NCBI GenBank assembly: GCA_035552275.1
Contig: DASZLR010000141.1
Location: 9,238 to 73,237, forward strand
Origin: DASVLX01 sp035552275
Lineage (GTDB): Bacteria; Actinomycetota; Actinomycetes; Mycobacteriales; Pseudonocardiaceae
Reading direction: 5' to 3'
DNA: 64,000 nucleotides
Positions 35,997-44,968 of this stretch are shown here, piece by piece. The translations under genes and the position numbers were made by a program. The notes under the pieces were generated by a model, which saw nothing but the letters and a program-made list of their open reading frames with translations, ran no database searches and was not told the origin of the DNA. Numbering within the stretch: position 1 is the stretch's first letter; the number at the start of each line of letters is the position of its first letter.

Positions 35997-37097
35997 ATGC
36001 GGACACCCGAACAGTGGGACGAGCTCGGCCGGGAACTCGACGCGATCCGTCGAGAGCTGGTCGAGGACCTCGGCGCGCGGGACGCGGCGTACATCCGCCG
36101 CGTCCTCAAGGCACAGCAGTGGTTCGAGGTGGCGGGCCGGGCACTGTTGTGGGCCGGCCGGTTCCCGCCCGCGTGGCTGGCCGGCACGGCGGCGCTGTCG
36201 GTCTCCAAAATCCTGGACAACATGGAGATCGGCCACAATGTCATGCACGGTCAGTACGACTGGATGGGTGACCCCGCACTGAACTCGAAGATGTTCGAAT
36301 GGGACACGGTGTGCCCGGCGGAACAGTGGCGGCACGCCCACAACTACGTGCATCACACCTACACGAATATCGTCGGCAAGGACCGAGACATCGGATACGG
36401 AATTCTGCGGATGGTCGAGGCGCAGAAATGGAGCCTGTACTACATCGGCAATCCGGTCTATGCGTTCCTGCTGATGATCGCGTTCGAGTGGGGCGTGATG
36501 CTGCACGATCTGGAGATCGAGAAGATCGTTGCCGGGAAGAAGACGTGGGCGCAGACCAAGGGCTCCCGCCGGCAGATGTGGCACAAGGGGGTCAAGCAGG
36601 TCGTCAAGGACTACCTGCTGTTCCCGCTCCTGTCCGGCCGTGGCGCGGCAGCCACCCTGGCCGGCAACGCCACCGCGAACCTGGTGCGCAACCTGTGGGC
36701 GTTCAGCATCATTTTCTGCGGGCATTTTCCGGACGGCGTGGCCGACTTCACCGAGAAGGAATGCCAGAACGAGACCCGCGGCCAGTGGTACTACCGGCAG
36801 ATGCTCGGCTCGTCCAACATCGATGGCGGCAAGCTGTTCCACGTCATGACCGGGAATCTGGACTTCCAGATCGAACACCACCTGTTCCCGGACATTCCGG
36901 CCCGGCGCTACCAGGAGATCGCGCCGCGGATTCGGGAGATCTGCGACCGCTACGGCCTGAACTACAACACCGGCCCGCTGGGCAAGCAGATCGGCAGCGT
37001 GTGGCAGAAGATCTTCCGCCTCGCCCTGCCGCCGAAACGCCGTGCCGCACCGACCGACGGCCACCACCTTCGGGCCGTGCCCGCGACCGCCGCCTGA
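35997..37097 (+). CDS. Membrane fatty acyl desaturase (DesA3-like)
   Basis: 366 residues. Three His boxes of the membrane desaturase family: HNVMH (His80, His84), HAHNYVHH (His113 to His120) and QIEHH (His294, His295), which bind the di-iron centre. Two hydrophobic hairpins lie between. The sequence around the second box (WDTVCPAEQWRHAHNYVHHTYTNIVGKDRDIGYG) is characteristic of the DesA3 stearoyl-CoA delta-9 desaturase group. GAGGAGGGG (35986-35994) fixes the start at 35997; an ATG at 35967 lacks such a site. It would introduce a double bond using electrons from the reductase encoded just upstream. Confidence 0.92.
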   Translation: MRTPEQWDELGRELDAIRRELVEDLGARDAAYIRRVLKAQQWFEVAGRALLWAGRFPPAWLAGTAALSVSKILDNMEIGHNVMHGQYDWMGDPALNSKMFEWDTVCPAEQWRHAHNYVHHTYTNIVGKDRDIGYGILRMVEAQKWSLYYIGNPVYAFLLMIAFEWGVMLHDLEIEKIVAGKKTWAQTKGSRRQMWHKGVKQVVKDYLLFPLLSGRGAAATLAGNATANLVRNLWAFSIIFCGHFPDGVADFTEKECQNETRGQWYYRQMLGSSNIDGGKLFHVMTGNLDFQIEHHLFPDIPARRYQEIAPRIREICDRYGLNYNTGPLGKQIGSVWQKIFRLALPPKRRAAPTDGHHLRAVPATAA

Positions 37098-37112
37098 CCC
37101 GAGGGAGGACTC

Positions 37113-38906
37113 ATGACAGTGACACCGGCACAAGCACAATGGACGCCCGAGATCGGAGCGACCGAGGAACAATCGCTGCCGGCCGCGGTGGCTCGGTGGG
37201 CCGAGCTACAGGGCGACGAGCGAGCGGTCGCCTTCGTTGACTACCTGAGCGACCCGGACGAGACCACCACCGCACTGACCTGGCGGCAGCTCAATACCCG
37301 GGTGGACGCGGTCGCGGCCCGGTGCCAGCAGCTGGCCAAGCGGGGCGACCGGGCGGGTGTCCTGATCGGACAGTCGGCGGACTATGTGGTCGCCTTCCTC
37401 GGCGCGCTGCGGGCGGGGTTGGTCGCGGTGCCGATGTTCGACCCGGCTCCGCTGCCGGGACACCTGGAGCGGCTCGCCGCGGTGATGGCCGACTGCGAGC
37501 CCGCGCTCGTGCTGACTACCGAGGGCCACGCTGACGCGGTCGAAGACTTTCTCCTTGAACATTCGCTGCTCGGTCCTCGACTCATCACCGTGGACAGCCT
37601 GCCGCCGGTGACCGCCGGGGAGTACCAGCCGGCGCGGCTGCGGCCCGACGATCTCGCCTACCTGCAGTACACCTCGGGTTCGACCCGGACCCCGGCCGGA
37701 GTGATGATCACGCACGGGAACGTGGTGGCCAACGCCCAGCACGGTTACGACGCCTACTGCTGTGAGCGCGGCCGCACCACCTCGGTGAGTTGGCTGCCGT
37801 TGTTCCACGACATGGGGCTGGTGGTCGGCCTGGCCACGCCGATACTCGGCGGCTTCCCGGCCACGCTGATGGACCCGCTGGCGTTCCTCGCCCGGCCGCA
37901 GCGGTGGCTGGAACAACTCGCCGCGACCCCCGGACCGGCGGTGTCCGCCGCGCCCAACTTCGCCTACGGCTACACCGCCTCGCGCACCTCGGAGCAGGAG
38001 AAGGCGTCGTTGCGGCTGGACCACGTCGTGTCGCTCGGGGACGGCAGCGAACCCGTGCTGCCGGCCACGCTGAACGCGTTCTATGGAAAGTTCGCCGACT
38101 GCGGTCTGGCGCCACGGATGCACCGGCACACCTATGGCCTGGCCGAAGCGGTGGTCATGGTCTCGGTGTCGGCTGCCGGTGCCCCGCCCCGGCAGGCCAG
38201 TTTCGACCGAGCCAGCCTCGCCGCTGGCAAGGCTGTCATCGTCGAGCCGGGAATCGAGTCGAGTTCGACACTGGTGTCAGCCGGACAACCGGTCGACCAG
38301 CTCATCCGGATCGTCAACCCGGAGACCGCGGCCGTCCTGCCGGACGGCGAGGTCGGCGAGATCTGGGCGAGCGGGCCGAACGTCGGACAGGGCTACTGGG
38401 GCCGGAAAGCCGACTCGGTGAGCGTGTTCCAAGCCCAACTCTTCGACGAGCACGACCAATTGGTCGCGTCCTACCCGGGCCGATCCGGCTGGCTGCGAAC
38501 CGGTGACCTGGGCCTCGTCCTGGACGGCGATCTGTTCATCACCGGCCGGCTCAAGGACCTGATCATCGTCGATGGCCACAACCACTACCCCCAGGATATC
38601 GAGTACACCGTCGAGCGTGCCCATCCGGCGATCCGCCGGCACGCCGTCGCAGCGTTCTCCGTGCCCACCGAGTTCGGTGAACGAGCCGTCGTGGTGGCCG
38701 AGCGGGCCAAACAGGTGACGGCGAACCAACTAGAAGGCGTCGATGTCGCCGGCGTCGTCCGCGCCGCCGTCTCTCAGCAGCACGGACTGTCCCTACGGGA
38801 CGTCCTGGTCATCGGCCCCGGTGAACTGCCCCGCACGTCCAGCGGCAAGATCCAACGGTCCGCCTGCCGGACGCGGTACGCCGAGGATGCCTTCGGAGCC
38901 GGCTAG
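37113..38906 (+). CDS. Fatty acyl-AMP ligase (FadD32-like), copy 1
   Basis: 597 residues, GAGGGAGGA before the ATG. ANL-superfamily adenylating enzyme: P-loop YTSGSTRTPAG (usually SGSTG; here Thr-Arg), VSWLPLFHDMGL, and the C-terminal GRLKDLIIVDGHNHYPQDIE and TSSGKIQR (catalytic Lys) segments. HNHYPQDIE is typical of FAALs, which form acyl-adenylates and pass them to an ACP rather than to CoA. It closes the reductase-desaturase operon, so the desaturated fatty acid may be activated here and loaded onto the nearby ACP or synthase. Its 3' end faces the HNH gene, 25 bases away. Confidence 0.9.
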   Translation: MTVTPAQAQWTPEIGATEEQSLPAAVARWAELQGDERAVAFVDYLSDPDETTTALTWRQLNTRVDAVAARCQQLAKRGDRAGVLIGQSADYVVAFLGALRAGLVAVPMFDPAPLPGHLERLAAVMADCEPALVLTTEGHADAVEDFLLEHSLLGPRLITVDSLPPVTAGEYQPARLRPDDLAYLQYTSGSTRTPAGVMITHGNVVANAQHGYDAYCCERGRTTSVSWLPLFHDMGLVVGLATPILGGFPATLMDPLAFLARPQRWLEQLAATPGPAVSAAPNFAYGYTASRTSEQEKASLRLDHVVSLGDGSEPVLPATLNAFYGKFADCGLAPRMHRHTYGLAEAVVMVSVSAAGAPPRQASFDRASLAAGKAVIVEPGIESSSTLVSAGQPVDQLIRIVNPETAAVLPDGEVGEIWASGPNVGQGYWGRKADSVSVFQAQLFDEHDQLVASYPGRSGWLRTGDLGLVLDGDLFITGRLKDLIIVDGHNHYPQDIEYTVERAHPAIRRHAVAAFSVPTEFGERAVVVAERAKQVTANQLEGVDVAGVVRAAVSQQHGLSLRDVLVIGPGELPRTSSGKIQRSACRTRYAEDAFGAG

Positions 38907-38931
38907 GGCCGGCCGATCACCTTCGCGCTGG

Positions 38932-39123
38932 TCAACGCGCCAGACCGAATCTGTGAAGTTGGTTGACTCGGGGTTTTTGTTCCCGGTCAATGTATTTTGG
39001 CGGGATGAAGATGGGCGTGCCATTGTCCACGTCTACTTTCCAGGTGGAGTGGTGGATCAAACCATGATGGGCGCGGCACAACAGCACCAGATTGTCCAAT
39101 GAGGTCGATCCGCCATCGGCCCA
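38932..39123 (-). CDS. DUF222/HNH protein, 3' exon
   Basis: 64 codons including the stop, encoding WADGGSTSLDNLVLLCRAHH and the usual C-terminal tail of 13E12-type HNH proteins (IFIPPKYID..). It continues, in phase 0, the protein begun by the 5' exon at 43827-44867; together they give 410 residues with an intact H-H/N/H site. The open frame that extends upstream across the boundary is intron sequence and is not expected to be translated. Confidence 0.85.
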   Translation of the reverse strand, partial: WADGGSTSLDNLVLLCRAHHGLIHHSTWKVDVDNGTPIFIPPKYIDREQKPRVNQLHRFGLAR

Positions 39124-39181
39124 GTGAGGATCGGCCAGGGGCGCGGTGACCATCTTTCGATGGTTCCGTTTCCCCTGGCCG

Positions 39182-39222
<41 letters not shown>

Positions 39223-39230
39223 TCCACGAG

Positions 39231-40685
39231 TCACGCTGTGGCGGTTGTCGGTTCGTCCCACGGCGTTGGGATCTTGCTGCCCCGGTAACGGTAACGTTTG
39301 ATCGTCATCGTAGTGGGTTGGTAGAGCCTGACGCCATCGTGTTCCGGAATCGATCCGTCGTAATAGTGGCGGATGATCCACCGTTTGCTGGTGCGCGGGT
39401 GTTTGTTGTTCAGCCATCTCCAGATCCGCCACCACAGGTAGTTTTGCAGACTGTGGTAGGCGGCGCTGGACGACCCGTGCCGGAAATACTGTGACCATCC
39501 TCGGGTCATACTGTTGAGTTGCCGCAACAACTCACTCAAGGATTGGTGGGTGATCCGTTTGGTAACCGTCTTCACCTTCCGTCGAATAGCCTGTTGGGAC
39601 TTCTTCGACGGGTAGGAGTAGATCAGCTTCCGGTTGCTCCCCTTCTGGGTGTGCCGCTGGATGTGGAACCCCAGAAAGTCGAAGCCCTCGTCGATATGCA
39701 CAACCTGCGTTTTCTCCGGAGCCAGCCGCAACCCGACCTCGGACAGGACGTCACCGACCTCCTCCCACTGCGCTTGCGCGTGCGCCCGAGTGCCGTTCAC
39801 CAGGATCACGAAATCGTCCGCGTACCGCACCAGGCGGTACGTGGCTTTCCCGCGACGCCGATACCGCATCCGAGCGTCCGCGTTGCGGTGCGCGTTCCAT
39901 CTCGCATCGAAATAATCATCGAGATGAGACAGGGCGAGATTGGCCAGCAGAGGTGAAAGAATTCCACCCTGCGGGGTCCCGGTATTGGTGTCCCGATTGA
40001 GTCCCCGCTCGTCCAGGACCCCGGCCTTCAGGAACGCCTTCACCAGGCTGATCACCCGCTTGTCGGTGGCACGTCGACGCAACCGATCCAGCAGAGCGGT
40101 ATGGTCGATCTCATCGAAACACGCGGCGATATCGCCCTCGAAGACCCACTCATACCCCTCGCGGGCGTACTTACGGATCTCTTCGATAGCGTCCTGAGCA
40201 CGACGTTCCGGCCGGAACCCATAACTGGACGGACCGAAATCCGTTTCCAGGATCGGTTCCAACACCAGCTTCAAGGATGCCTGCACGACACGGTCGGCAA
40301 TCGTGGGAATACCCAGGCTACGCAGTTTGCCGTTCGCCTTCGGGATCACCGTGCGCCGTACCGGAACCGGGCGAAACGTCCGGGCCTTCAATTGCACCCG
40401 AACCTCCTCCAGGAACCCGTCCACACCGCGCTGGGAGTCTTCGATCGACCGCGCGGTCCGCTTGTCGATCCCCGCACTCCGGGCACCCTTGTTCTCCCGA
40501 ACCCGACTCCATGCCGTGACAAGGAATGCCGGGTCCGCCACGAGGTTGTACAGATCATCGAACCGACGACCGGAATCGGCCGCCGCCCAACGGTGCAGTT
40601 TCGTCTGCATCCCCAGTACCCGCCGTCTTGCCGTGTCCGGCACGGCTAGCAGGGCACCAATATTCATCGGCGCGTCTTCTGGCAT
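39231..40685 (-). CDS. ltrA: Group II intron reverse transcriptase/maturase (outer intron)
   Basis: 484 residues from the ATG at 40685, which has GGAAGGA seven bases upstream. RT fingers/palm with PKANGKLRSLGIPTIADRVVQ, GTPQGGILSPLLANL and the active-site YADD (LVRYADDFVIL), followed by the maturase X domain (RGWSQYFRHG...). It ends without an HNH/En domain, unlike the inner intron's protein. It is needed for splicing and mobility of the outer intron. The inner intron sits about 55 bases upstream of this start codon, which may disturb its expression until spliced. Confidence 0.9.
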   Translation of the reverse strand: MPEDAPMNIGALLAVPDTARRRVLGMQTKLHRWAAADSGRRFDDLYNLVADPAFLVTAWSRVRENKGARSAGIDKRTARSIEDSQRGVDGFLEEVRVQLKARTFRPVPVRRTVIPKANGKLRSLGIPTIADRVVQASLKLVLEPILETDFGPSSYGFRPERRAQDAIEEIRKYAREGYEWVFEGDIAACFDEIDHTALLDRLRRRATDKRVISLVKAFLKAGVLDERGLNRDTNTGTPQGGILSPLLANLALSHLDDYFDARWNAHRNADARMRYRRRGKATYRLVRYADDFVILVNGTRAHAQAQWEEVGDVLSEVGLRLAPEKTQVVHIDEGFDFLGFHIQRHTQKGSNRKLIYSYPSKKSQQAIRRKVKTVTKRITHQSLSELLRQLNSMTRGWSQYFRHGSSSAAYHSLQNYLWWRIWRWLNNKHPRTSKRWIIRHYYDGSIPEHDGVRLYQPTTMTIKRYRYRGSKIPTPWDEPTTATA

Positions 40686-40773
40686 AAACAGATCCTTCCG
40701 CTGCTGACTCGCTGTCGCCCTTCGCCATGTGGACGGCTTTGTCGGGTAGCCGGAGCGCATTGCTGCGCCCCGG

Positions 40774-40816
40774 CCCCCTCAGAACCGTGCGTGCCACTCG
40801 TCGCGGCACACGGCTC
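40774..40816 (-). ncRNA. Group II intron domain V (inner intron)
   Basis: Minus-strand sequence opens GAGCCGTGTGC and closes GCACGCACGGTTCTGAGG. It starts at the last bases of the reverse transcriptase stop codon, as is common for these elements. Confidence 0.88.
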
Positions 40817-42617
40817 AAGCAAGCCGTGATGGCTCGCAGGCAGACAGAAATGCCGGTCCTCCGAAGCTGTCGGCATTGTGCCGACGTTTGCAGGAGGTGT
40901 GCACGAGACGGATGACCGTGTCCGACATGCCGAGTCCACTGTCGACGGTGACATGGTGCCTGCTCATCGCCTTGCGGATCACCACCATCCACCGCTCCCA
41001 TTCGCGTGGGCTCTGTGGCTGGTGGTCAGCGTGCAAGAGGAGTTCACCGCAGAGTGGGCAGCGCCCATGTTGCAGCTTGAGCAGCCGCAGCCCGAACGCA
41101 TCAATCGGCGGCGGCGCTCCTTTGCGTCGCCTATCGGCCCAATAGTCGGTCAGGCCCGGATCGTCTGGCGACGACGTGCCGGAGACCATCTGGTGTCGGA
41201 CGATCTTCGTCCAGGCGAACTTGCGTAGATGGGCGTTGGTGTCACGGTCACCGAAGACCCATCTGTCCTGTCTGGACTTGTTGAACTGGCCGAAGTACCG
41301 GGTGACGATCCAGTGCCTCGACTTGTTCTGGTGGCCATGCTTGGCCCACTTGTAGGCGAGCTTCCACATGTAGTCGTCCAGCGCCGTGAACGCCGTGCTG
41401 GACACCACCGTCCGGTAGTAGGCCGACCAGCCGCGCACGATCGGATCGATCGCGTGCAGCACTGCACTGACATTGGCCCCGCGCAGGGCTTTCATTTCGG
41501 TGCGGAGCCGTTCCCGGATCCGTCTCAAGGCCGCCGGGCTCGGCTTGATCAGCAGCTTGCCGTCGTATCGGCGGACGTTGAACCCCAAGAAGTCGAAGCC
41601 ATCCTGTTCAACGTGGACGATGCGCGTCTTGTCCTCGTTGAACGCCAGACCTCTCGGGGCCAGCCAGACGGCGAGCCGTGTCTTGACCTGTTCGGCCTCG
41701 TCGCGTGAATGACACAACGCGACCAGGTCGTCGGCATACCTGATCAGCGCCGGGCAGCCTTCCACCGACTCGGCGGCGTGCGTGCCGAGCTTGCGGTAGC
41801 GGACACCGGCGGCCTGTTCCAATCCATGCAAGGCAACGTTGAGCAACAAGGGACTGACGACTCCGCCCTGGGGAGTTCCTTCTTCGGTCGGAGTCAACCG
41901 ATCACGCTCGACCACTCCCGCTTTCAGCCACTGCTCGACCAACCCTCTCGCGGGGAACGAGCCGAGCTGGGCGAGGAGGTGGTTGTGGTCGATGCGGTCG
42001 AACGCCGCTGTCAGATCCGCGTCCAACACCCACATCCGCCGAGGGTTGCGGCCCTTGAGCGTGAGATAGATGGCTGAGATCGCGTCCTGACAGCCGCGGC
42101 CGGGCCTGAAGCCGTAGGACTTCGGCTCGAACCGCGCTTCCCACTCAGGTTCCAGCGCGTTGACCACCCGCGCTTGAAGGACCCGGTCAGCGATCACCGG
42201 GATACCCAAGGGGCGCTGCTTTCCGTTGGCCTTCGGGATCAGCACTCGCTTGACCGGCCGGGGCTTCCACGACGACGAGCGATACTGCGCCCAGCGGGCC
42301 AACTCGGCCTTGGACTGCGGCAGCAACGCCGTCCTTCCATCCACCCCAGGGGTCGTGCGACCAGCGTTGATCTCCGTCACTCGGCGAACGCTCAGCAGTG
42401 TGTTCGCGCGAGATCGGAGCATCAGCTTCTGTAAGTTGCGGACCCGTTTGAGGTCCCCTGCCTGCGACGCCGTGAAGATCCTCTGCCTCAGACGCCGTAC
42501 GTCGTCCTCGAGGGCCCGCCAGTCGATCGCTTGCCAGTCAAGGATTCTGTCCTCTGGTCCGTTCACCACCGTTGTGGTGGTGTCCAACTTGTCCGTCGGT
42601 TCTGGTGTCATCCTCAT
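40815..42617 (-). CDS. ltrA: Group II intron reverse transcriptase/maturase with HNH domain (inner intron)
   Basis: 600 residues. RT motifs VLIPKANGKQRPLGIPVIADR, YGFRPGRGCQDAI, GTPQGGVVSPLLLN and the active-site YADD (LIRYADDLVAL); maturase X domain around IVRGWSAYYRTV; then a C-terminal En domain with CPLCGELLLHADHQ and a closing HTSCKRRHN, the Cys/His pattern of HNH nucleases used to cut the second DNA strand in retrohoming. All expected domains are present and there is no frameshift, so the intron may be mobile. Only about 30% alike by eye to the outer intron's protein, so the two are different lineages rather than a duplication. Confidence 0.92.
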   Translation of the reverse strand: MRMTPEPTDKLDTTTTVVNGPEDRILDWQAIDWRALEDDVRRLRQRIFTASQAGDLKRVRNLQKLMLRSRANTLLSVRRVTEINAGRTTPGVDGRTALLPQSKAELARWAQYRSSSWKPRPVKRVLIPKANGKQRPLGIPVIADRVLQARVVNALEPEWEARFEPKSYGFRPGRGCQDAISAIYLTLKGRNPRRMWVLDADLTAAFDRIDHNHLLAQLGSFPARGLVEQWLKAGVVERDRLTPTEEGTPQGGVVSPLLLNVALHGLEQAAGVRYRKLGTHAAESVEGCPALIRYADDLVALCHSRDEAEQVKTRLAVWLAPRGLAFNEDKTRIVHVEQDGFDFLGFNVRRYDGKLLIKPSPAALRRIRERLRTEMKALRGANVSAVLHAIDPIVRGWSAYYRTVVSSTAFTALDDYMWKLAYKWAKHGHQNKSRHWIVTRYFGQFNKSRQDRWVFGDRDTNAHLRKFAWTKIVRHQMVSGTSSPDDPGLTDYWADRRRKGAPPPIDAFGLRLLKLQHGRCPLCGELLLHADHQPQSPREWERWMVVIRKAMSRHHVTVDSGLGMSDTVIRLVHTSCKRRHNADSFGGPAFLSACEPSRLA

Positions 42618-43826
42618 CGTTTCTTCACGAGCTCACCTGGCCCACGTCAGCACCCTTTCGGGTCCGGGTATCGACCCGGTATCCGGCCAGTTATCCGAAG
42701 CGACCGGCGAAGGAACTGGTTATGCTGCCTCGGTTTCCTGCTTCCTTTCGGCGACCGGCATTGGCTTCTTGGGCCATCCTGCGTCCGCTGGAGGATCGGG
42801 CCTTCCTCACGGTCGGCTTGCCGGAAACATCGTTGTTCCCGGACTCCAACGGAGTTGTCACGTTCCGCACGAGCGAGATCCGACCGGGGTGGGTGCCCCC
42901 TATACCCCGAGGACGACGGTGTTCTCCCGACCAGCATAGGGTCTTCCGGTCGGCGTCTGCCGCTTTTCAGCGGCCAGTCCTTGACCCTGCTGCAACATCC
43001 CATCGGCGGGGTTTCCGATGACGAGGCATCATCAGGGGTTCACTCGCGTTCACCCGTCCGGTCTTCCCCGTGACCTGTGACTCCCGGATGGAACGGGAGT
43101 CCTTGGGTCTGTTCACCTGAGCTTCGAACCCCGCCGTTACCAGCGACGCACGTCAGGCCGGGGACAGATCCACGAACACCGACCTGGAACTACACCTTCG
43201 ACATCAGTCGAACCTCCAAAATGCGTTCACTCAACTCGTGCGACCTCGTGTCGCACCCCGCCCTCGGACTACTACGGCGACTCCGCCCCACTCCGAGACC
43301 ATCGATGGGCAATGGCATCTACCCGCCGCACCACCGGCCGTGGCGCGAGTAGGGAGTCCCGAACTGGTTCCCGTGTTCACGTGATTCCGATCGATGGAGG
43401 AGGCATCCAGCTTTACCCCGACGGCTCCCCGCGAGTACGCCACAGACATTCCCCGCAGGCTGCCCGAACCCACCAACCCGATTCGGACGGGCGCTACACC
43501 TACCATTCGGTTCACGCGCACCGCTTACCGACCCACATGCACCGCCAGCCAAAACTTACCGTGACGGTGACATCCATCCACCAGGTTCGAGTCGGTTCCA
43601 CTTAACGAGGCCTCAGACACTGGTTTCTCGCGTATACCTTTCCATCTCGCTCACCGAGCCCGCCTCATCTGGCAGTGCTGACACGACTCGACTTTGTCAG
43701 GGCCGCTTGCCACCCAACCCACCATTCCCACGGGTCAGGCTGCCCTCAGCTTCACCGAACCGCTGTGACGATTCGGCGGCAGAGTCCTTTCACCTCCGCT
43801 CGGAAATCACGCGCCTCACGGCGCAC

Positions 43827-44867
43827 GTGCACACGGTGGTGCGCGTTTGTCCATTGTGGAGGACGATCGCAGCTCGGAAACGCGCATCCTCGGTCCCGGA
43901 ACACCAACGCCTTCCGGATCGCGGTCGGGATCGTGCGGCTGCTCCGACCGACATCGAGGGGTTCGGAGCGGGACCCGAGCACCATGGGCAGGATGCGCGC
44001 ATCGCAGGCGATCCGCCGGGCCTGGGAGGCTTTCAGGCTCAGTCCGCCTTCCAGGGTGGCGGTGTGCAGGGTTGCGCCGGCGACTTGGTCGCGTAGCACG
44101 TCCCAGGGCAGGGTGACGGTGAGGTGCGGTTTCTGGCCGCCGTCCTCGGGGAGTTCGCCGGAGTCGGTGACGAGTTTGAAGACATCGGCCAGGGCGTCGC
44201 CGTGGCGCTCGGCGAGCGTGCGGCGGTCCGGCCGACCCTCGTCGCCGCGCGGTGTGGACAGTGCGGACAGGGTTCCGGTGAACAGGGCCCCGGTTTCGGG
44301 TTCCAGATCACAGATCGCGACGACCCGTCCGGATTTCTTCACGGTGTAGCGGACTTCGTTGCGCGGTGTGGCGAGCTCGTCTTCGTGCGGCGCCGATCCG
44401 TCCTGGTCCTCGCGGGCGAGGATCTCACGGCCCAGCCGCCGCACGATCAACGGATCCAACTGGTGGGCGGCCTGCACCAGAATCCGCTGCGTCGACTCGT
44501 ACAACTCGGGGGCCAGGGGTGGGAGTTTGGCGAGGGTGTCCACGATGACCGTGATGTGCTCGGGGTGTAGCACCCCGGCATCAGCGGCCGCCCCCATGAT
44601 CGACCACTTCTCGAGTTGTCCGGCCCGCTGCACCCGGCGCTTCGCGTCGGCGGTGGTGATCGCCAACCGGTCGTGCAGCAACGCCGCGGTGTCCCGATGC
44701 CCCCAGTCGCGGGCCACACCACGGCGGTCCAACTCGCCGATGGCGCGCAGCATCCGCGCGTGTCGCAGCCGATCCTCACGCTCCAACTCGGCGATCTGAT
44801 CGAGCAACTCCTCATCACCGCAACGCCACCATCCGGCGTCCGGCGCGTCTTCCCGTTGAGTGCTCAT
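43827..44867 (-). CDS. DUF222/HNH endonuclease-like protein (13E12 family), 5' exon
   Basis: 347 codons. The long N-terminal part is DUF222 (LLDQIAELEREDRLRHARML, TAALLHDRLAITTADAKRRV), and the exon ends in RDRGCAFPSCDRPPQWTNAHHRVH, the first half of the HNH site. Family members read on as WADGGPTSLDNL, which is exactly what the 3' exon at 38932-39123 supplies. So the outer intron lies in phase 0 inside the catalytic motif. GGAGG ends one base before this ATG, an unusually tight spacing. A perfect LexA-type box lies 55 bases upstream. The biochemical role of the family is not established; M. tuberculosis relatives (REP13E12) are DNA-damage responsive. Confidence 0.87.
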
Positions 44868-44900
44868 ACCTCCATGATCACCGGGAAGTGATCGCGGCGC

Positions 44901-44918
44901 ATCACTCGATCGAGTGAT
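44901..44918. repeat. 18-bp perfect palindrome
   Basis: ATCACTCGA followed by its complement TCGAGTGAT. It lies between the HNH gene and its LexA-type box, so it is within or next to the promoter. Confidence 0.5.
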
Positions 44919-44921
44919 AGG

Positions 44922-44937
44922 TCGAACGAATGTTCGA
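44922..44937 (-). promoter_or_regulatory. LexA (SOS) box of the HNH gene
   Basis: TCGAACGAATGTTCGA is a perfect match to the mycobacterial LexA consensus TCGAAC-N4-GTTCGA and is fully symmetric in its arms. It sits 55 bp upstream of the HNH start codon, and 31 bp downstream of the stop of the PucR-type gene on the same strand. Confidence 0.85.
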
Positions 44938-44968
44938 TACGCTGAGTGATGCTGGCGGGTCGAGAAAG

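Larger units (their letters stand above)
40741..43151 (-). mobile_element. Inner group II intron nested in the outer one
   Basis: 2411 bp. On the minus strand it begins GTGCGTCGCTGGTAACGG (43151 downward) after ..GGCCTGAC of the outer intron, and ends ..GCTACCCGAC at 40741, a typical 3' end, before AAAGCCGTCC. It contains its own reverse transcriptase gene with an HNH domain, a domain V and a domain VI hairpin (GCCGGGGCGCA / TGCGCTCCGGC). Because the outer intron's 5' end, reverse transcriptase and domain V flank it, the arrangement is a twintron. The 5' boundary is less certain than the 3' one. Confidence 0.78.

Noticed and set aside
43560..43610. GGTTCGAGTC resembling a tRNA T-arm
   Set aside because: It lies within intron domain I; no matching acceptor, D or anticodon stems could be found. 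No tRNA or rRNA gene was seen in the window.
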